Shown piece after piece: positions 10,722 through 23,325 of a stretch of 64,000 nt of DNA (within the stretch, counting starts at the first letter, position 1; each line of letters begins with the position of its first letter). The DNA lies in NCBI GenBank assembly GCA_036186865.1, contig AP025067.1:14772996-14836995 (forward strand), written 5' to 3'. Under the pieces are notes generated by a model, which was given only the letters and a program-made list of their open reading frames with translations, did no database searches and was not told the origin of the DNA. Source of the DNA: Eustoma russellianum. Its lineage: Eukaryota; Streptophyta; Magnoliopsida; Gentianales; Gentianaceae. A program made the position numbers and the translations under genes.

Positions 10722-12673
10722 TAGGCCTAAAATATCTGAGACCCATAGATCTAGTGTGCTGATCATGCTTGACCGTGAGAGAGGCTTAGTCAATGGATCC
10801 GCTATGTTTATCGTTTTGTGTCAACTTTGCATATCTTGACATCTCCTCTATCGATGATGTCTCGAATGAGATGGTAGCGTCTGAGTATATGTTTAGATCT
10901 CTGATGAGACCTAGGCTCTTTTGCTTGTGCTATGGCACCATTGTTGTCACAATAAATGTCCACAGGATTTGCAATGCTAGGTACCACTCCTAGCTCAGTG
11001 ATGAACTTCTTCAACCAAACTGCTTCTTTTAGCTGCATCTGATGCTGCTATATACTCAGCCTCTGTTGTAGAATCAGCCACAGTGCTTTGTTTTGAACTC
11101 TTCCAACTAACAGCTCCACCATTCAATGTGAATACAAAATCGGACTGCGATCTGAAATCATCTATGTCGGTTTGGAACTAGCATCTGTGTAACCATTTAC
11201 AACTAACTCGTCATCCAAACCTCCATAAACCAAGAATACATCTTTAGTCCTTCTGAGGTACTTAAGAATATTCTTGACAGCTGTCCAGTGACCTTCACCA
11301 GGGTCAGCTTGATATCTACTTGTTGTTGCTCAATGGATATGAGACATCTGGTCTAGTACATAACATGGCATACATGATCGATCCTATAGCAGAAGCATAA
11401 GGAATTTTATTCATTCGATCTCGCTCATCAGATGTCTGAGGACATTGATTCTTGCTAAGATGAATGCCATGAGACATAGGCAGGAATCCTTTCTTGGACT
11501 CTTGCATGTTGAACCTTTTCAACATTTTATCTATGTATGTACTCTGACTCAAGCCTATTATCCTTTTAGATCTATCTCTATAGATCTTGATACCAAGGAT
11601 ATAGGTAGCCTCACCCAAGTCCTTCATTGAAAATGAATTCCCTAACCAAGCCTTAACCTTTTGCAAGGTAGGGATATCATTCCAATAAGCAATATGTCAT
11701 CCACATATAAGACCAGAAAACACTACTGCACTCCCACTAACCATCTTGTAAACACAAGGTTCATCTTCATTCTTGATGAAACCAAAGTTCTTAACTGTTT
11801 CATCAAAACGAAGATTCCAGCTTCGAGATGCTTGCTTCAATCTCATAGATGGACCTTTGAAGCTTGCAAACCTTCTTTGAATTCTCAGGATTACAAAACC
11901 CTCAGGTTGTGTCATGTACACATCCTCGAGTAAATTTCCATTAAGGAAAGCAGTTTTGACATCCATTTGCCATATCTCATAATCATAGTATGCCTGCAAT
12001 GGCAAGGAGAATTCGAATAGACTTAAGCATAGCTACTGGTGAAAAGGTTTCATCATAGTCTATACCATGAGTTTGCTTGAAACCTTTAGCCACAAGCCTT
12101 GCTTTGTAGGTTTGCACATTTCCATCCATGTCAGTTTTCTTCTTGAAAACCCATTTGCAACCAATAGTCTTAATACCCTCTGGAGGATCAATTAAGACCA
12201 ACTTGGTTATCAAACATGGATTGCATCTCAGAATTCATGGCTCCAAGCCATTTATCTGAATCTGGACCTGACACAGCTTCCTGATAGGTAGTAGGCTCAT
12301 CTTGATCTATGAGCATAACTTGACTATCATCAGTCACAAGAAATCCGTATCTCTCTGGCTGACGATGTATCCTATCAGATCTGCGTTGGACTTGTGTTAC
12401 ATTTTCAGGCTCCACAACTGTTTGTGGTTCTGAAATCGTCTCTAAAGACGGTTCAACGATATCTTGTGGAACTTGAGTTTCCTCAAGTTGTACTATACTC
12501 CCACTTGTTCTCTTGGAGAGAAACTCCTTTCTCAAAAAGACTCCATTTCGAGCAACAAACACTTTGTTCTCTGAGGGAATATAGAAATAGTACCCTTTAG
12601 TTTCTTTAGGATACCCCACAAAAATACATTTGATAGATTTTGGAGCTAGCTTATCTGACATTAATCTTTTCAC
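10722..12673 (-). pseudogene. Copia 1 reverse transcriptase and RNase H, frameshifted
   Basis: On the minus strand from 12673 the pieces give the integrase C-terminal tail, then GCKWVFKKK and YKARLVAKGF (reverse transcriptase start) near 12120, QMDVKTAFLNG near 11970, the catalytic YVDD at 11696-11707, the LGIKIYRDR phrase, CTRPDVSYPL, and an RNase H end with YCDNN and the ADPLTKPLS tail near 10780. At least four changes of frame separate the pieces. The protein would copy element RNA into DNA and remove the RNA strand; this copy cannot be translated as one chain. The catalytic aspartates themselves remain. Confidence 0.85.
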
Positions 12674-14013
12674 ATAAGCTTCACAACCCCAAATCTTAAG
12701 AAAGACAAACTGGGTCTCTTACAGTCCACATCTCATATGGTGTCTTTTCCAACCGCTTTAGATGGTACACGGTTCAAAATGAATGCAGCTGTCTCCAAGG
12801 CATAACCCCAAAAGGATAAAGGAAGATCTACTTGACCCATCATAGATCGAACCATATCCAATAAAGTCCGATTTCTCCCTTTCAGAAACACCATTCCATT
12901 GTGGAGTTCCTGGAGGGGAGTCAACTGTGAACGAGTCCACAATTTCTTAGATGTTGGTCAAATTCTTGGCTCAAATATTCACCACCTCGATCTGATCGAA
13001 GGGTTTTAATTGTCTTACCAAGTTGATTTTGTACTTCATTTTGAAAAGTTCTAAACATTTCAAAAGACTCATGCTTATGTTTCATTAGGTAGACATAGCC
13101 ATACCTACTGAAATCATCAGTAAAAGTAATGAAATACTGAAATCCTCCCCTGGCACTAATGCTGATTGGGCCGCATACATCTGTATGTACCAAGCCCAAT
13201 AAGTCATTAGCCCTTTCACTATGTCCAGTAAAAGGAGTCTTTGTCATCTTTCCAAGCAAACAAGACTCGCAATTTTCAAATGATTCAAAATCAAATGAAT
13301 CTAATAATCCATCTTGATGGAGTTTAGATACGCGCTTCTCATTTATATGGCTAAGGCGACAATGCCATAAATATGCAGGGTTTAGTTCATTTGGCTTAGT
13401 TCTCTTTGAAGATATGTTATAAATATTACCGTCATTGGAATCATCAAGGTTAAGGACATAAATGCCATTATAACTACTTGCAATACAATAAAGCAAGTCA
13501 TTTTTTATCAAAAATAGAACACTTCTTATTTTTAATTAAAAATGAATAACCTTCATCATCCAAAACAGACACTGAAATAAGATTCCTACTCATAGTAGGA
13601 ACATAAAAGCAATTGTTTAAAACTAACAAAAGCCCATTGGGCAAGACAAGCTCATAGGTCCCTACAGCTATAGCAGCAACTCTTGCTCTATTGCCAACAC
13701 GTAGGTCCACCTCGCCCTTCTTCAGCATCCTACTCCTTTTGAGCCCCTGCATATTTGTACAAATATGGGATCCACATCCAGTATCTAATACCCAGGAAGA
13801 AGAAGTAGATAAATTAATTTCTATAACATAAATACCTGAAGATGTAGTCGTACTACCCTTCAGCTTCTTCAACTCCTCCAAATAAACATCACAATTTCTT
13901 TTCCAATGCCCAGGCTTGTTGCAATGGAAACAAGTTCCTTCCTTAGGAACCTTTGCCTTGGGACCAGGTTTTCGGTTTAGCTTGACCCTTTGCCCCTTTT
14001 GCACCCTTTGCAC
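12674..14013 (-). pseudogene. Copia 1 zinc knuckle, protease and integrase, frameshifted
   Basis: From 14013 on the minus strand: a nucleocapsid knuckle CX2CX4HX4C (13891-13932), an aspartic protease core LDTGCGSH, a GAG-pre-integrase motif LWHCRLSHI, then integrase with HTDVCGP, TDDFSRYG and SDRGGEYL. The remaining integrase block with the ERxxxRT-type phrase lies in other frames at 12733-12942. The frame changes near 13500 and 12930. Known role: polyprotein processing and insertion of the cDNA into the genome. Confidence 0.85.
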
Positions 14014-14015
14014 TT

Positions 14016-14700
14016 TTAGCCTTACCCTTTGCCTTTAGCTTTCTTTTTCATTAGCTTGGTATTGACACTCAATACATGGGTAAGGCTTCTTGATATTCCC
14101 CTCAGCAGTTTTGAGCATACCATGTAGCTCAGGAATGGACTTTTCCATATTATTCATATTGTAGTTCATGACGAACTGAGAAAAACTGCTAGGCAAAGAG
14201 TGTAGGATCAAATTCCGTGCGAGTTCCAAACTCAGGGGATATCCAAGTCTTGCAAGGTGATCTATATAGCCTTTCATCTTTAAAAACATGAGCGCTAACA
14301 GATTCACCTTCAGACATCTTACAGTCAAAAGTGCAACAGGCGGTGTCGAACCTATCCTGCTAGCCTGTTGTTGGAAAGCTTGTTTTGAGATGCACACTCA
14401 TCTCATAAGCTTCTAAGTGTTCCAGGTCTTTCTGAAGTCCTGGACACATAGTTGCCAACATAGACATCCTATGTCATTTGAATCTTCCACATGCTTCTTA
14501 TACTTGTTCTTAACAGCAACAGAAGCATCAGCAGGAGGGGGTTCAGGGACCAGGGTCATCGAGCACGTAGGACTTCTTTTCTTGCTTGAGAACAATTCTC
14601 AAGTTTCGAAACCAGTCAACAAAATTAGTCCCACATTCTTTTAGTTTTCCTTCTCAAGGATAGATCGCAGCGATAAGGTGGAATTGTTATTAGCAGCCAT
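14016..14700 (-). pseudogene. Copia 1 gag, broken
   Basis: A minus-strand ATG at 14698-14700 opens a frame with the LRSILEKE phrase typical of many plant copia gags. It is followed by an IVLKQEKKSY-like phrase and, after shifts, NLILHSLPSSFSQFVMNYN, a conserved gag core. Gag would form the virus-like particle. Frame breaks near 14640, 14410 and 14030 rule out an intact product. Confidence 0.75.
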
Positions 14701-16378
14701 TTATGATCTACAAAACATGCAAAGTAACACTTATTAATAATGAGGTTAAAATTATAAAACTCCCACTAAACATAACCCTCAAAAGAAATATTTTAGTGAG
14801 CTAAGATCCTATTTGACTTAATTCTAAACTCAGCTTTGGCATGACGCTTAAAATTAAGTTATTTAGGTAGGTAACATCTTTACCAATTACATCTCATGTA
14901 ACTCTTAGAATTTATGGAATAATGACATCATATATCATTGTATGTTAGATTCCATCTAATGCCTTGGGCCCAAAACCGTTTTGATAGCCCAATTAAGTCT
15001 AACCAATTTTAAACTATGAGTAGCACTATTACTCATCCTACGTAGCTAGGAATGTTTAAAGCACATTGCTTTGGCAATACCTACTTTAATACAATCCCAG
15101 TTTTAATAGGTGTTTAAGACATGGATGGCATCAAGACTTAAATTATTAATGAGGGTTCAACTTAGTTTATTGTCTTGCATTGCATATCATTATATCGTAG
15201 CATCCTATATGCATATATAATATATCATCCACGCATCTCATACAAAATGATAAATATGTAAACGTGACATAGCATGGCCAAACTAAATATGATCTTCATG
15301 AGACCAAATGAAGATCATAAAGGAAACCCTATGTGAAAGACTTCCTATTACAACATTTGCAATGATACATATCTTCTTGTCTTGAGCTCGTGCCTCCATC
15401 TCCATGGAATCCACTCGTCCTTGGTAGTGTGTCGCCATCACCACTTTTGTAGCTTGATTCTTCATTTATTACAATAATAAAGAAAAACCTAACTATTGTA
15501 TAATAAAATACAACAAAAACTACAGCGGCACGCAGGCCATAATAACCCAAAACAAAAATATGACTAAGTCAATCACATAGGTCCTGAGGCCATGCTATGC
15601 ACCATGCAAAGACATCAACAATTATAATATTTTTACACAAACATATTATAACAAATAAATATATTGACATTCTTAATGTCACGGTAACGAACTATAGGGC
15701 GTACGCATACGGCGGTCCGCATTGATAATTTTCTTTTCGAAACCCTAACACACAGCGCATCAATCATATTAACGATCTTACTGTTTTGAATACGTGTAAG
15801 CCCTTATAGAAGCACCGATCGAACCGAGAGTTATCATTCAAAACCCAAAACAGAATCATCAATCGAATTGATAATCTGCTGTTCGAAATCCGAAACAGAA
15901 TCAATCTGCCATTCGAAATCCGAAAACAGAATCATCAATCGAATTGATAATCTGTCTGTTTTGAATATGCATAACTCTTACAGAATCATTATCGGTTGTT
16001 CATATCGATATAAACATAATCGTTTTTGATCATCACATGAAAAACGAAAACTTTATATCACATATAACAATCTCGAATCATAACGTCTCATGAAAACGAA
16101 TTGAAAACATCAATCCGCTCTCACCAGATGAGATTCGAATAGGGTTTTACACATAGCGTATGTTTATATCTAATATAAACAGAATCGGTTTTGATCATCA
16201 CATGACAAACGAAAACCGCCGTATACAAATCATCTCATGAAAACGATTTGAAAAACACCATTCTTCTCTCATCATATGAAATCCGAGTTGGGGTTTTTGT
16301 ACATATCATGCCATACGAAAAACAGTAAACATATAATCACATAAGCATGATATAATCGATTTAAACGAAATCAACAAG
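14701..16378 (-). other. Copia 1 long untranslated leader with internal repeats
   Basis: About 1.7 kb separates the primer-binding site from the gag start. No open frame of note is present. It contains repeated phrases: ATCAATCGAATTGATAATCTG near 15858 and 15933, and a TTTTGATCATCACATGA block near 16023 and 16191 (about 170 bp apart). Such a leader is long for a copia element. Confidence 0.6.
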
Positions 16379-16392
16379 TGGCTCTGATACCA
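16379..16392 (-). other. Copia 1 primer-binding site (tRNA-iMet)
   Basis: The minus strand reads TGGTATCAGAGCCA one base from the LTR end at 16394, matching the plant initiator tRNA-Met 3' end. It proves the element's orientation. Confidence 0.9.
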
Positions 16393-16393
16393 C

Positions 16394-17842
16394 TGTTAGG
16401 AAATCAACCGAGATCACTGCCAAACGGCAGCGGAAAACAAAAACTTGATCTCCGATTTCCTACCAAGGATCCATGTTGTTCGTTTAATTCGACAAAAGAA
16501 ATCAAAAATTACCTCCGTAGATTCGAAATCTGCAGATGGAAGAGGTGCGAAATCACGAACACCCTCTGTCGGTATCCACACGAACGCTTCCGCCGGAGTG
16601 CTAGCTATTCAAACAGCGCGGCTGAAGAACTCGTTTTTCACAAAAACGATTCTAGGGTTTCTGTTTTCGTGTGTATTTCATATGTCTCTATGTACGAGAT
16701 ACATAGATATATATACGCATTTATGGATATTAAAAACAGAATCCTAATGGTTTCGTTGATGCCAATCAAAATCCATATCAGATATGGATTCTGTCAGGAT
16801 ATTCAAATCCATATCAGATATGGATTCTCTCATTATTATCTGACAACATATATATATATATCTATATACATATAACCACAAAAACGAAAATAATAATATT
16901 AATAATAATTAATATCCAATATTAAATTATTAATATTAAAACGATAATAATAATAATAATAATTAATATCCATATTAATATTATTAATATATTAATCTCA
17001 GCCATTACGCATTCTTGTGTGTGACCCGATAGGCCCATATTAATTGGCAGTTGATTAATCTCTATTAAACCAACAAGTCGTAATTGGCCTCTAGCAAGGC
17101 ATTACAACTACCCAATTAATACGAGTAAAGTCCAACTAAGCCATAATACTAGTACATGCATTAATCCCTTTGTCACACGATATCTAGTTTGAACATAAGT
17201 CATGGTCAGCGTCATACTTATATAGTTCAAAACATATGATTACTCGATCTCTAAGTAGACTGATAAAACAAATGATATTGATCACACTATCAATTCATTT
17301 GAGCACGGCCATGCATTTCACAGTCTCACTATCGAGGGGCCCAAAGATATCTCTCTCAAAAGAGAGGGACAAATTCTATCTTGATTGTTCAATATCCTCT
17401 ACATAATTTCTATCACATTCAATCATGACCTTTATTATTATCCAGTTACGGATAACGTTTGATCATGTCAAAATATAATAGTCCTTATGTTGGAAACTAT
17501 GACAATCTCAAGTCAAAGGATTAAAACATGACTATCATGAGATTTACTTATGACGCTAATCCATGTAGCAATCTCATGATGGGTCTATCCAATACACTGT
17601 TCTCTAACAAGTATCTATGAGATTGATTTCGTATCACCATACACATAATCATCTCATGATTATCAAATCAATACTCATACTGATTTATAAATTATTTTAT
17701 CTCCATAACAATAATGAATCAGGGACATATATCAAAATTGTGTAACATACTAACCAACAATAATGATAATAAAACCTCTTTTATTAATAATAAATGCATA
17801 ACATAAATATCCAAATCATGGCCTAGGGCACATACACTAACA
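16394..17842 (-). repeat. Copia 1 5' LTR
   Basis: This is the upstream LTR on the minus strand, 1449 bp, with termini matching the other LTR. It is followed by target duplication ACTAT at 17843-17847. The short open frames in it (16378-16875) are also present in the other LTR in broken form and are not genes. Confidence 0.9.
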
Positions 17843-17847
17843 ACTAT

Positions 17848-18515
17848 CAACAGCCACTCAGTAGATCCTGGGATCATGCATTGCATGGTGGTGAGATATC
17901 AGCATTCTGTGTGACATGACTTTGTTGCGTGTGACCTGCATAGTAGGACATGCATCACGATGTTGCGCATTATTATCGGGAGTGAATTATCTTTCCGCAT
18001 TCTTTCATATGCTTATATGATATCATGTTATGTGCTATGTGTTATATCATTTTTGTATGCTCGTCTTGTACTAGTTGGAGACAAGTGCCTACTGGGTGAT
18101 TTTCCGTTATTCGCCCCTACTACCCCCCCCCCCCACCACCAGGTGAGCATGAGGAAACGTACGGCTATGTCTTTGCTGAGGATGGGACTGACATGGTAGT
18201 ATAGGCAGATTGACGGCCGCACCTAGGATACGAAGAGACCTTGCGGCTGTCTGTCGTTATTTATTGGGATTACATTATACACTACCTTGTATTTAAATGA
18301 TAGATTGTAGATGGCAGTACTTCTTCCAGAAGTCGGTACATTATTGTATTGATGATTTCTTTATCATGAAACTTAACGCTATTGTATTTCGTTTACTCGA
18401 GAAAATTTCTACGTATTTCAGGCATGTAGAAAGTTGACTGGACGCCTTGTATTCTTCTTAGTGAGATACCGTAGGTGCACTGTTCCCGATACTAAGGCTT
18501 GGGAGCGGGCGCTAC

Positions 18516-18516
<1 letters not shown>
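17848..18516 (+). mobile_element. Ty3/gypsy 3' LTR of element B, right part
   Basis: This resumes the LTR interrupted at 9238 and matches 3317-3974 of the 5' LTR closely. It ends GGCGCTACA at 18516 and runs straight into TA repeats. It contains a run of C near 18122 and the tract ending in the LTR terminus. No coding sequence is present. Confidence 0.85.
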
Positions 18517-18560
<44 letters not shown>

Positions 18561-18600
18561 ATATATATATTATAATATATATATATATTTATATATATAT
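18517..18600. repeat. TA microsatellite at the left edge of the LINE
   Basis: Almost pure TA dinucleotides with a TATG interruption near 18551. It lies between the gypsy LTR end and the start of LINE-derived sequence. Confidence 0.9.
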
Positions 18601-18699
18601 GACTTCATGCGTTTCTCTCTGGCGATTCCCTGGCGGCGCTAGCCGCCGCTGACCGCTGCTTGGGAGACCTCCGTCATTCATCACTCCGATTCCATCTCC

Positions 18700-19990
18700 T
18701 CTACACCTGCATTCCGCTTGCCTTCTTTCGATCCATACGTTCCACCGCCTGCGCTGGGTTTCTTCTTCGTGCTCCTCATGACAGCGCCGCCCGACTTTTG
18801 CGGCGGTTGTTACCGCGCCACCCACTCCAACTCCAATCGCATCCACATTGCCCCGAAAACGGTTTCTCGTCACAAGGCCTTCCATTGGTTTCCTTTCTTG
18901 ATGATGAAATTGACGCATTGGCTGAGCCATACAGGTATTCAACAAGATTTACGTATCACACTGCTTGATAAATCGCATATCCTTCTCACATTCTGTAATG
19001 AAGCGGATTATTTGCGTTGCTTTTATCGCCGATCATGGCAGATTTCTGGTTGTCATATGCGAATTACAAAGTGGACTGTCGATTTGATCCAAGTGCTGAT
19101 GTTTCTATCGTTCCTGTCTGGATCGCTTTGCCATCTTTGCCAATACATCTTCACCATCGGCGGCTCTGTTTGAGGTAGTCAGACCGATTGGCACGCCATT
19201 GAAGTTAGATGTCGCCACCTCGGGTGGCCTGCGCCCATCAGTGGCTCACGTTTGTGTCGAGGTTGATGTCTCACAAGAATTGCCTCAGAAGATTTACCTG
19301 CAGGCGAAAGGCCGAATGATACTACAATCCATAGTATATGAGGATCTCCCTTTTTTTGCGCCTCTTGCTGCCGTTTAGGTCATGCAGCAGCTGCATGTCC
19401 ATCCACAGTCATGATCGGGCTCCTCCCCCGCCACCTCCTCCGCCTCCACCACCCCTCCAAAATCGATTCGTCCGCCCCGTCAGCGATGGACCCCAATCAA
19501 AAAGGGTGCGACGGAATCAGGTGTGTTTCGCCCAGAGTATACTGAGCCTGCGATCATTAATGATCCCTCCTCCCCTACACCGATGGACCAGCAGAATATG
19601 GCCACTGCCATGCAGCCTGAGGTTGGCGTCCCTCAGATGCCTTCATCGCTCCACCATGTTGCAGCGATTCTGCTGAAGAGGAATTTTGCGATGCTGCGGA
19701 TCATCAACTGCCTGTCGACCCCACACATGTTGACACAGGTCTCTCTTCGGATACTGATTTGCCGTTAGAAGGATCAATAGAGAATGTTCTGGATGTTACG
19801 GAAGACATTGCCCGTAAAATACAATCTATACCGCCATCGTCGGAGGAAGATGTTCTGATATCCGCTTAACGGATACTCAGTCTGCGACAGAATTTATGCC
19901 GGTCGTCCCAAGACGTAAGCGACGTTCCCGTAAGGACCTGCCACCTCTCCCGCCTTCTACGATCTTAACTCGGAGCGCATCTCACGTTGT
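18700..19990 (+). pseudogene. LINE ORF1 (nucleic-acid-binding protein), frameshifted
   Basis: The open piece at 18718-19173 includes HILLTFCNEADYLRC and MRITKWTVD, features of the DUF4283-type domain found in plant LINE ORF1 proteins. Shifting frame near 19140 gives LFEVVRPIGTPLKLDVAT and RPSVAHV. A further shift in a run of T at 19351-19357 gives a CX2CX4HX4C zinc knuckle at 19357-19398. A proline-rich tail follows. The protein would coat LINE RNA. At least three frame changes make it inactive. Confidence 0.75.
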
Positions 19991-20014
19991 TCAGGGAAGT
20001 TCCTCTCTTACTCA

Positions 20015-21050
20015 ATGAATCTCTTAGTTTGGAATATTCGGGGCATGCGTGCCTCCTTGCCTAGATTAAAACATTTAATTACTGAACATCGGTTGCATTT
20101 ACTAGCTTTATTAGAGCCTAAACACACACCTTCAGCATTTGTCGATTCATGTTGCAGCTTGGTTTTACGCACTCTTATGCTCTAATTCACAACGCATTGG
20201 TTTTTTTGGCGTGAGGCTGAGTTTCAATTACTTGCTACTCAGGATCACGGTCAAGTGGTGCATTTTACGTCACTCCATCTCGTTGCAATGGAAGTTTATA
20301 TTTTCGGTGGTTTATGCCACACGACGCCTACTCAGCGCCGTCCTCTTTGGCAAGCCTTGGGTGATTTGCTTGTTCGTGTACTTTACCCTGGCTATTGGTG
20401 GTGATTTTAACACATTTCGGGCGTTAGAAGATCATCGTGGTCGGTCGGCTCCATCATTATCAGCCTTACAAGATTTTAATGACTGTATTGAACAGTGCTC
20501 TCTTATGCCTCCTCCTCACCAGGGCTCCAGATTTACTTGGGCTGATGGGAGGGGACTTGGTCGCATATGTCGCAGATTAGATTGGTTATTTGTTAATTCC
20601 TCATTTCAAGAAACTTTACGACGCTCCAGATGTCTCATCTACCGAGAGTTGCCTCTGATCAATGCCACTATGTTCTTATGTCGCCGCCAGGGAAGGCCTT
20701 CTCGGCGCACATTCAGATTTTTAGATCCGTGGTTGCATCACCCAGACTTTCATAATTATATGCAGCAGGCATGGTTATCTTATCCTACTACGGGTGGTAT
20801 GTATGGTTTCTATAACAAGCTATGCTCATTCAAAAAAGATATCCAAAGGTGGAATATTGACATCTTTGGCAATATTTTTAATAATCTTAAGTATGCGGAG
20901 ACTCAATTAAATCATGCTGAAGCAGCCTTAGATGCTCAACCTACAGAAGAACATCGTGCCGACTATCATAAGTCTAAGGCTAAATATCTGCAAGCCTCTG
21001 CTGCGGAATTGCGCTTCTGGAAGCAAAAGCTAGAGTGAAATGGCTTCAAG
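20015..21050 (+). pseudogene. LINE ORF2 endonuclease domain, frameshifted
   Basis: ORF2 opens with ATG at 20015 and the LLVWNIRGMR phrase that begins plant L1 endonucleases, followed by LLALLEPKH. It hits a stop near 20183. The conserved GGDFN (20397-20411) and a downstream RRLDWLFVN motif are in another frame that continues to about 21038. The domain nicks target DNA to prime reverse transcription. Frame changes near 20150 and 20390 disable it. Confidence 0.85.
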
Positions 21051-22780
21051 AGGGTGATGCTAATACCCAATATATTCACTCTATTGTTAAGGGGAACGGC
21101 CACAATTACGTATTCAGCAAATACAGGATGCTGAGGGCCATCTGTTAACGGAGCCATCGGACATCATGACAGCTTGCGGTTTCTTTTTACACAGATTTGT
21201 TTGCTCCAGCTGCTACACAAAATCATGCGGCAATATTATCATATATTCCACGGCTGGTCACAGAAGAGGACAATACACGATTGACATGCTTCCTAGCATC
21301 AGAAATTAAAGAGGCGGTATGGCACCTGGATCCTCACAGTGCTGCTGGCCCAGATGGTTTTCACGGTATTTTTATCGCTCATGTTTGGTCGGTCATACAT
21401 TCTGATGTAGAAAAAGCTGTGCAGGAATTCTTCCTAGGTATTCCGCAGCCTTCAATTATGGCAAGTGCAGTTATTACTTTGATCCCTAAAACAGCCTCAC
21501 CACAGTCTTTCAGTGATTTCCGCCCAATCTGTTTGACGAATTTCCTCAGTAAGGTATGTACACGCATTATCGCGACGCGTTTGGGCCTACTTCTCCCTAA
21601 GTTGATCTCTCCAGACAAACAGGTTTTCCTCCCAGGGTATGATATCTCCACACAAGTTTTATTGGCCCGGAAATGGTTCATATGTTGGATAATGGCACTT
21701 CACATTTATGCTTAAAATTGGATATGATGAAAGCTTTTGATCGCGTCAGTTGGGATTATTTGGAGCGACTATTGTTGAGCTTTGGCTTTTCAGGGTTTTT
21801 CACTAGGTTAATTCTTAATCATCTCCGAGCTACAACATTATCAGTTTTGATCAATGGCGAGCCATCTCCATCTTTCCGCCCATATAGAGGGGTGAAACAG
21901 GGAGATCCTTTGTCTCCTTTGCTTTTCATTCTATCCTCTGAGGGATTCAGCCGTGGCTTATCGTCTTTAGTGGCAGCAGCAGGCAATATTCAATCATTCG
22001 GCCTTGGTCGTATCCCATTTTCCATTTCACATTTGGCGTATGCCGATGATCTCCTTGTTTTCCTGCAAGGTACACAGCGTAATATCCGACGATTTAAAAG
22101 ATTTCTAACAGACTATGAAACTGCTTTTGGACAAAAGTCAATTTCCACAAGAGTAGTATGATTCCGTCGAGTTGCCTTTCTGTGCGGCGGGTTCGACAAT
22201 TACAGGAGATTCTAGGGATGAGGCTTTCGACACTACCTTTCCGTTATTTGGGATCTTATCTTCACAAGGGTATCAACCGCTCTCGTTATTGTGCGACTAT
22301 GCTACAACATTTCGATGACAAATTACAAGGGTGGCATTCCAAACTCTTATCTTCTGCGGGCCGCTTAGTCTTATTACGTTCGGGATCTCTGCGCTCCCTC
22401 TGCATGTCATGGCGACAGGGGGCTTCCAAAGTCAGTCATTAAGATGATCCATGGAAAATGGCTACTTTTTTATTGGGGAATCGCCGCCATTGGGTTGCAT
22501 GGTCCACATTACATTGCCTATGGAGGAGGGTGGATTGGGGCTGCGAGATCTTAATTTCCTTGCAGCAGGCATATCATTGCAGAATATGGTGGCTATACCA
22601 TAAGCAAGATATGCTATGGAGCCGGTATATGCACGCAAAGTATGGACGCATGGGTGACTTTCGGCCACGTCTGCCGGATTCGCCAGTTTGGAAGCTAATT
22701 TGTCGCATTAATCATGTTTGTGTAACGCATACAGCAGGGACGAATAATTTTCTCACTTGGCAGCCCTCGCCATCAGGAGA
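21050..22780 (+). pseudogene. LINE ORF2 reverse transcriptase, frameshifted
   Basis: Pieces give DPHSAAGPDGFHG and LIPKT...FRPICLTNFLSK (21197-21715), then LKLDMMKAFDRVSWDYL and GVKQGDPLSPLLF, then the catalytic YADD at 22039-22050. A further piece reads LPFRYLGSYLH at 22200-22300. Breaks occur near 21700 and 22150. This is the enzyme of target-primed reverse transcription in L1-type elements. The order and spacing of motifs are normal for the family. Confidence 0.88.
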
Positions 22781-23325
22781 ATTTGCCCTCAAATCTGCTT
22801 ACAATATATGTCGTTCATCTAGACCCACATTGATTTTCAGCAAAGTTCATTTGGTTCAAACACCCATTCACCATCCATCAGACTATTCCTATGGCGTTTG
22901 TTCCATGCGGCATTACCATTTGAGGACTATATCGGTTTTATTTGACAGCACGCCCTACGCAGTGCCCATTTTGCAAGAACATTCTTCCTCAGTTGACCAT
23001 GTATTTTGTATTGTTCGACAATACAGTCCCTGTGGATGTTCTTTGCATCGGAATTGCAGGGCATATCTCCCACTACTCTATCTCTGCGACAGTATTATTG
23101 GCTTGGTGGTACCGGTCATCCTCTTCTTCATTTGAGGGGGTGCTCAAGATTGTGGTCCCTGGCATTAGTCTAATAATATATGGCGTTGCTATGCAAATAT
23201 GGGTATGGAGATCAGACATCCTTTTCTATATCTGCACTTCGAAATACAATCCATTTTGAGCTTCATATGTGGGTTCACACACTCCAAGGTACCAAGCTTG
23301 CGGCTAGTCCTGCCACGCCACTATC

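Larger units (their letters stand above)
9239..17842 (-). mobile_element. Complete Ty1/copia element 1, minus strand
   Basis: This 8604 bp element is bounded by LTRs of 1468 bp (left) and 1449 bp (right), each TGTTAGGAAATC...ACACTAACA. It is flanked by a perfect ACTAT target duplication (9234-9238 and 17843-17847). Domain order read on the minus strand is gag, zinc knuckle, protease, integrase, reverse transcriptase, RNase H, which is the copia order. It sits inside the 3' LTR of gypsy element B, so it inserted later. Several frameshifts and stops make all genes inactive. Confidence 0.93.

Noticed and set aside
18434..18652. Open frame rich in tyrosine and isoleucine
   Set aside because: It is the TA microsatellite translated, fused to the LTR end and the LINE start.
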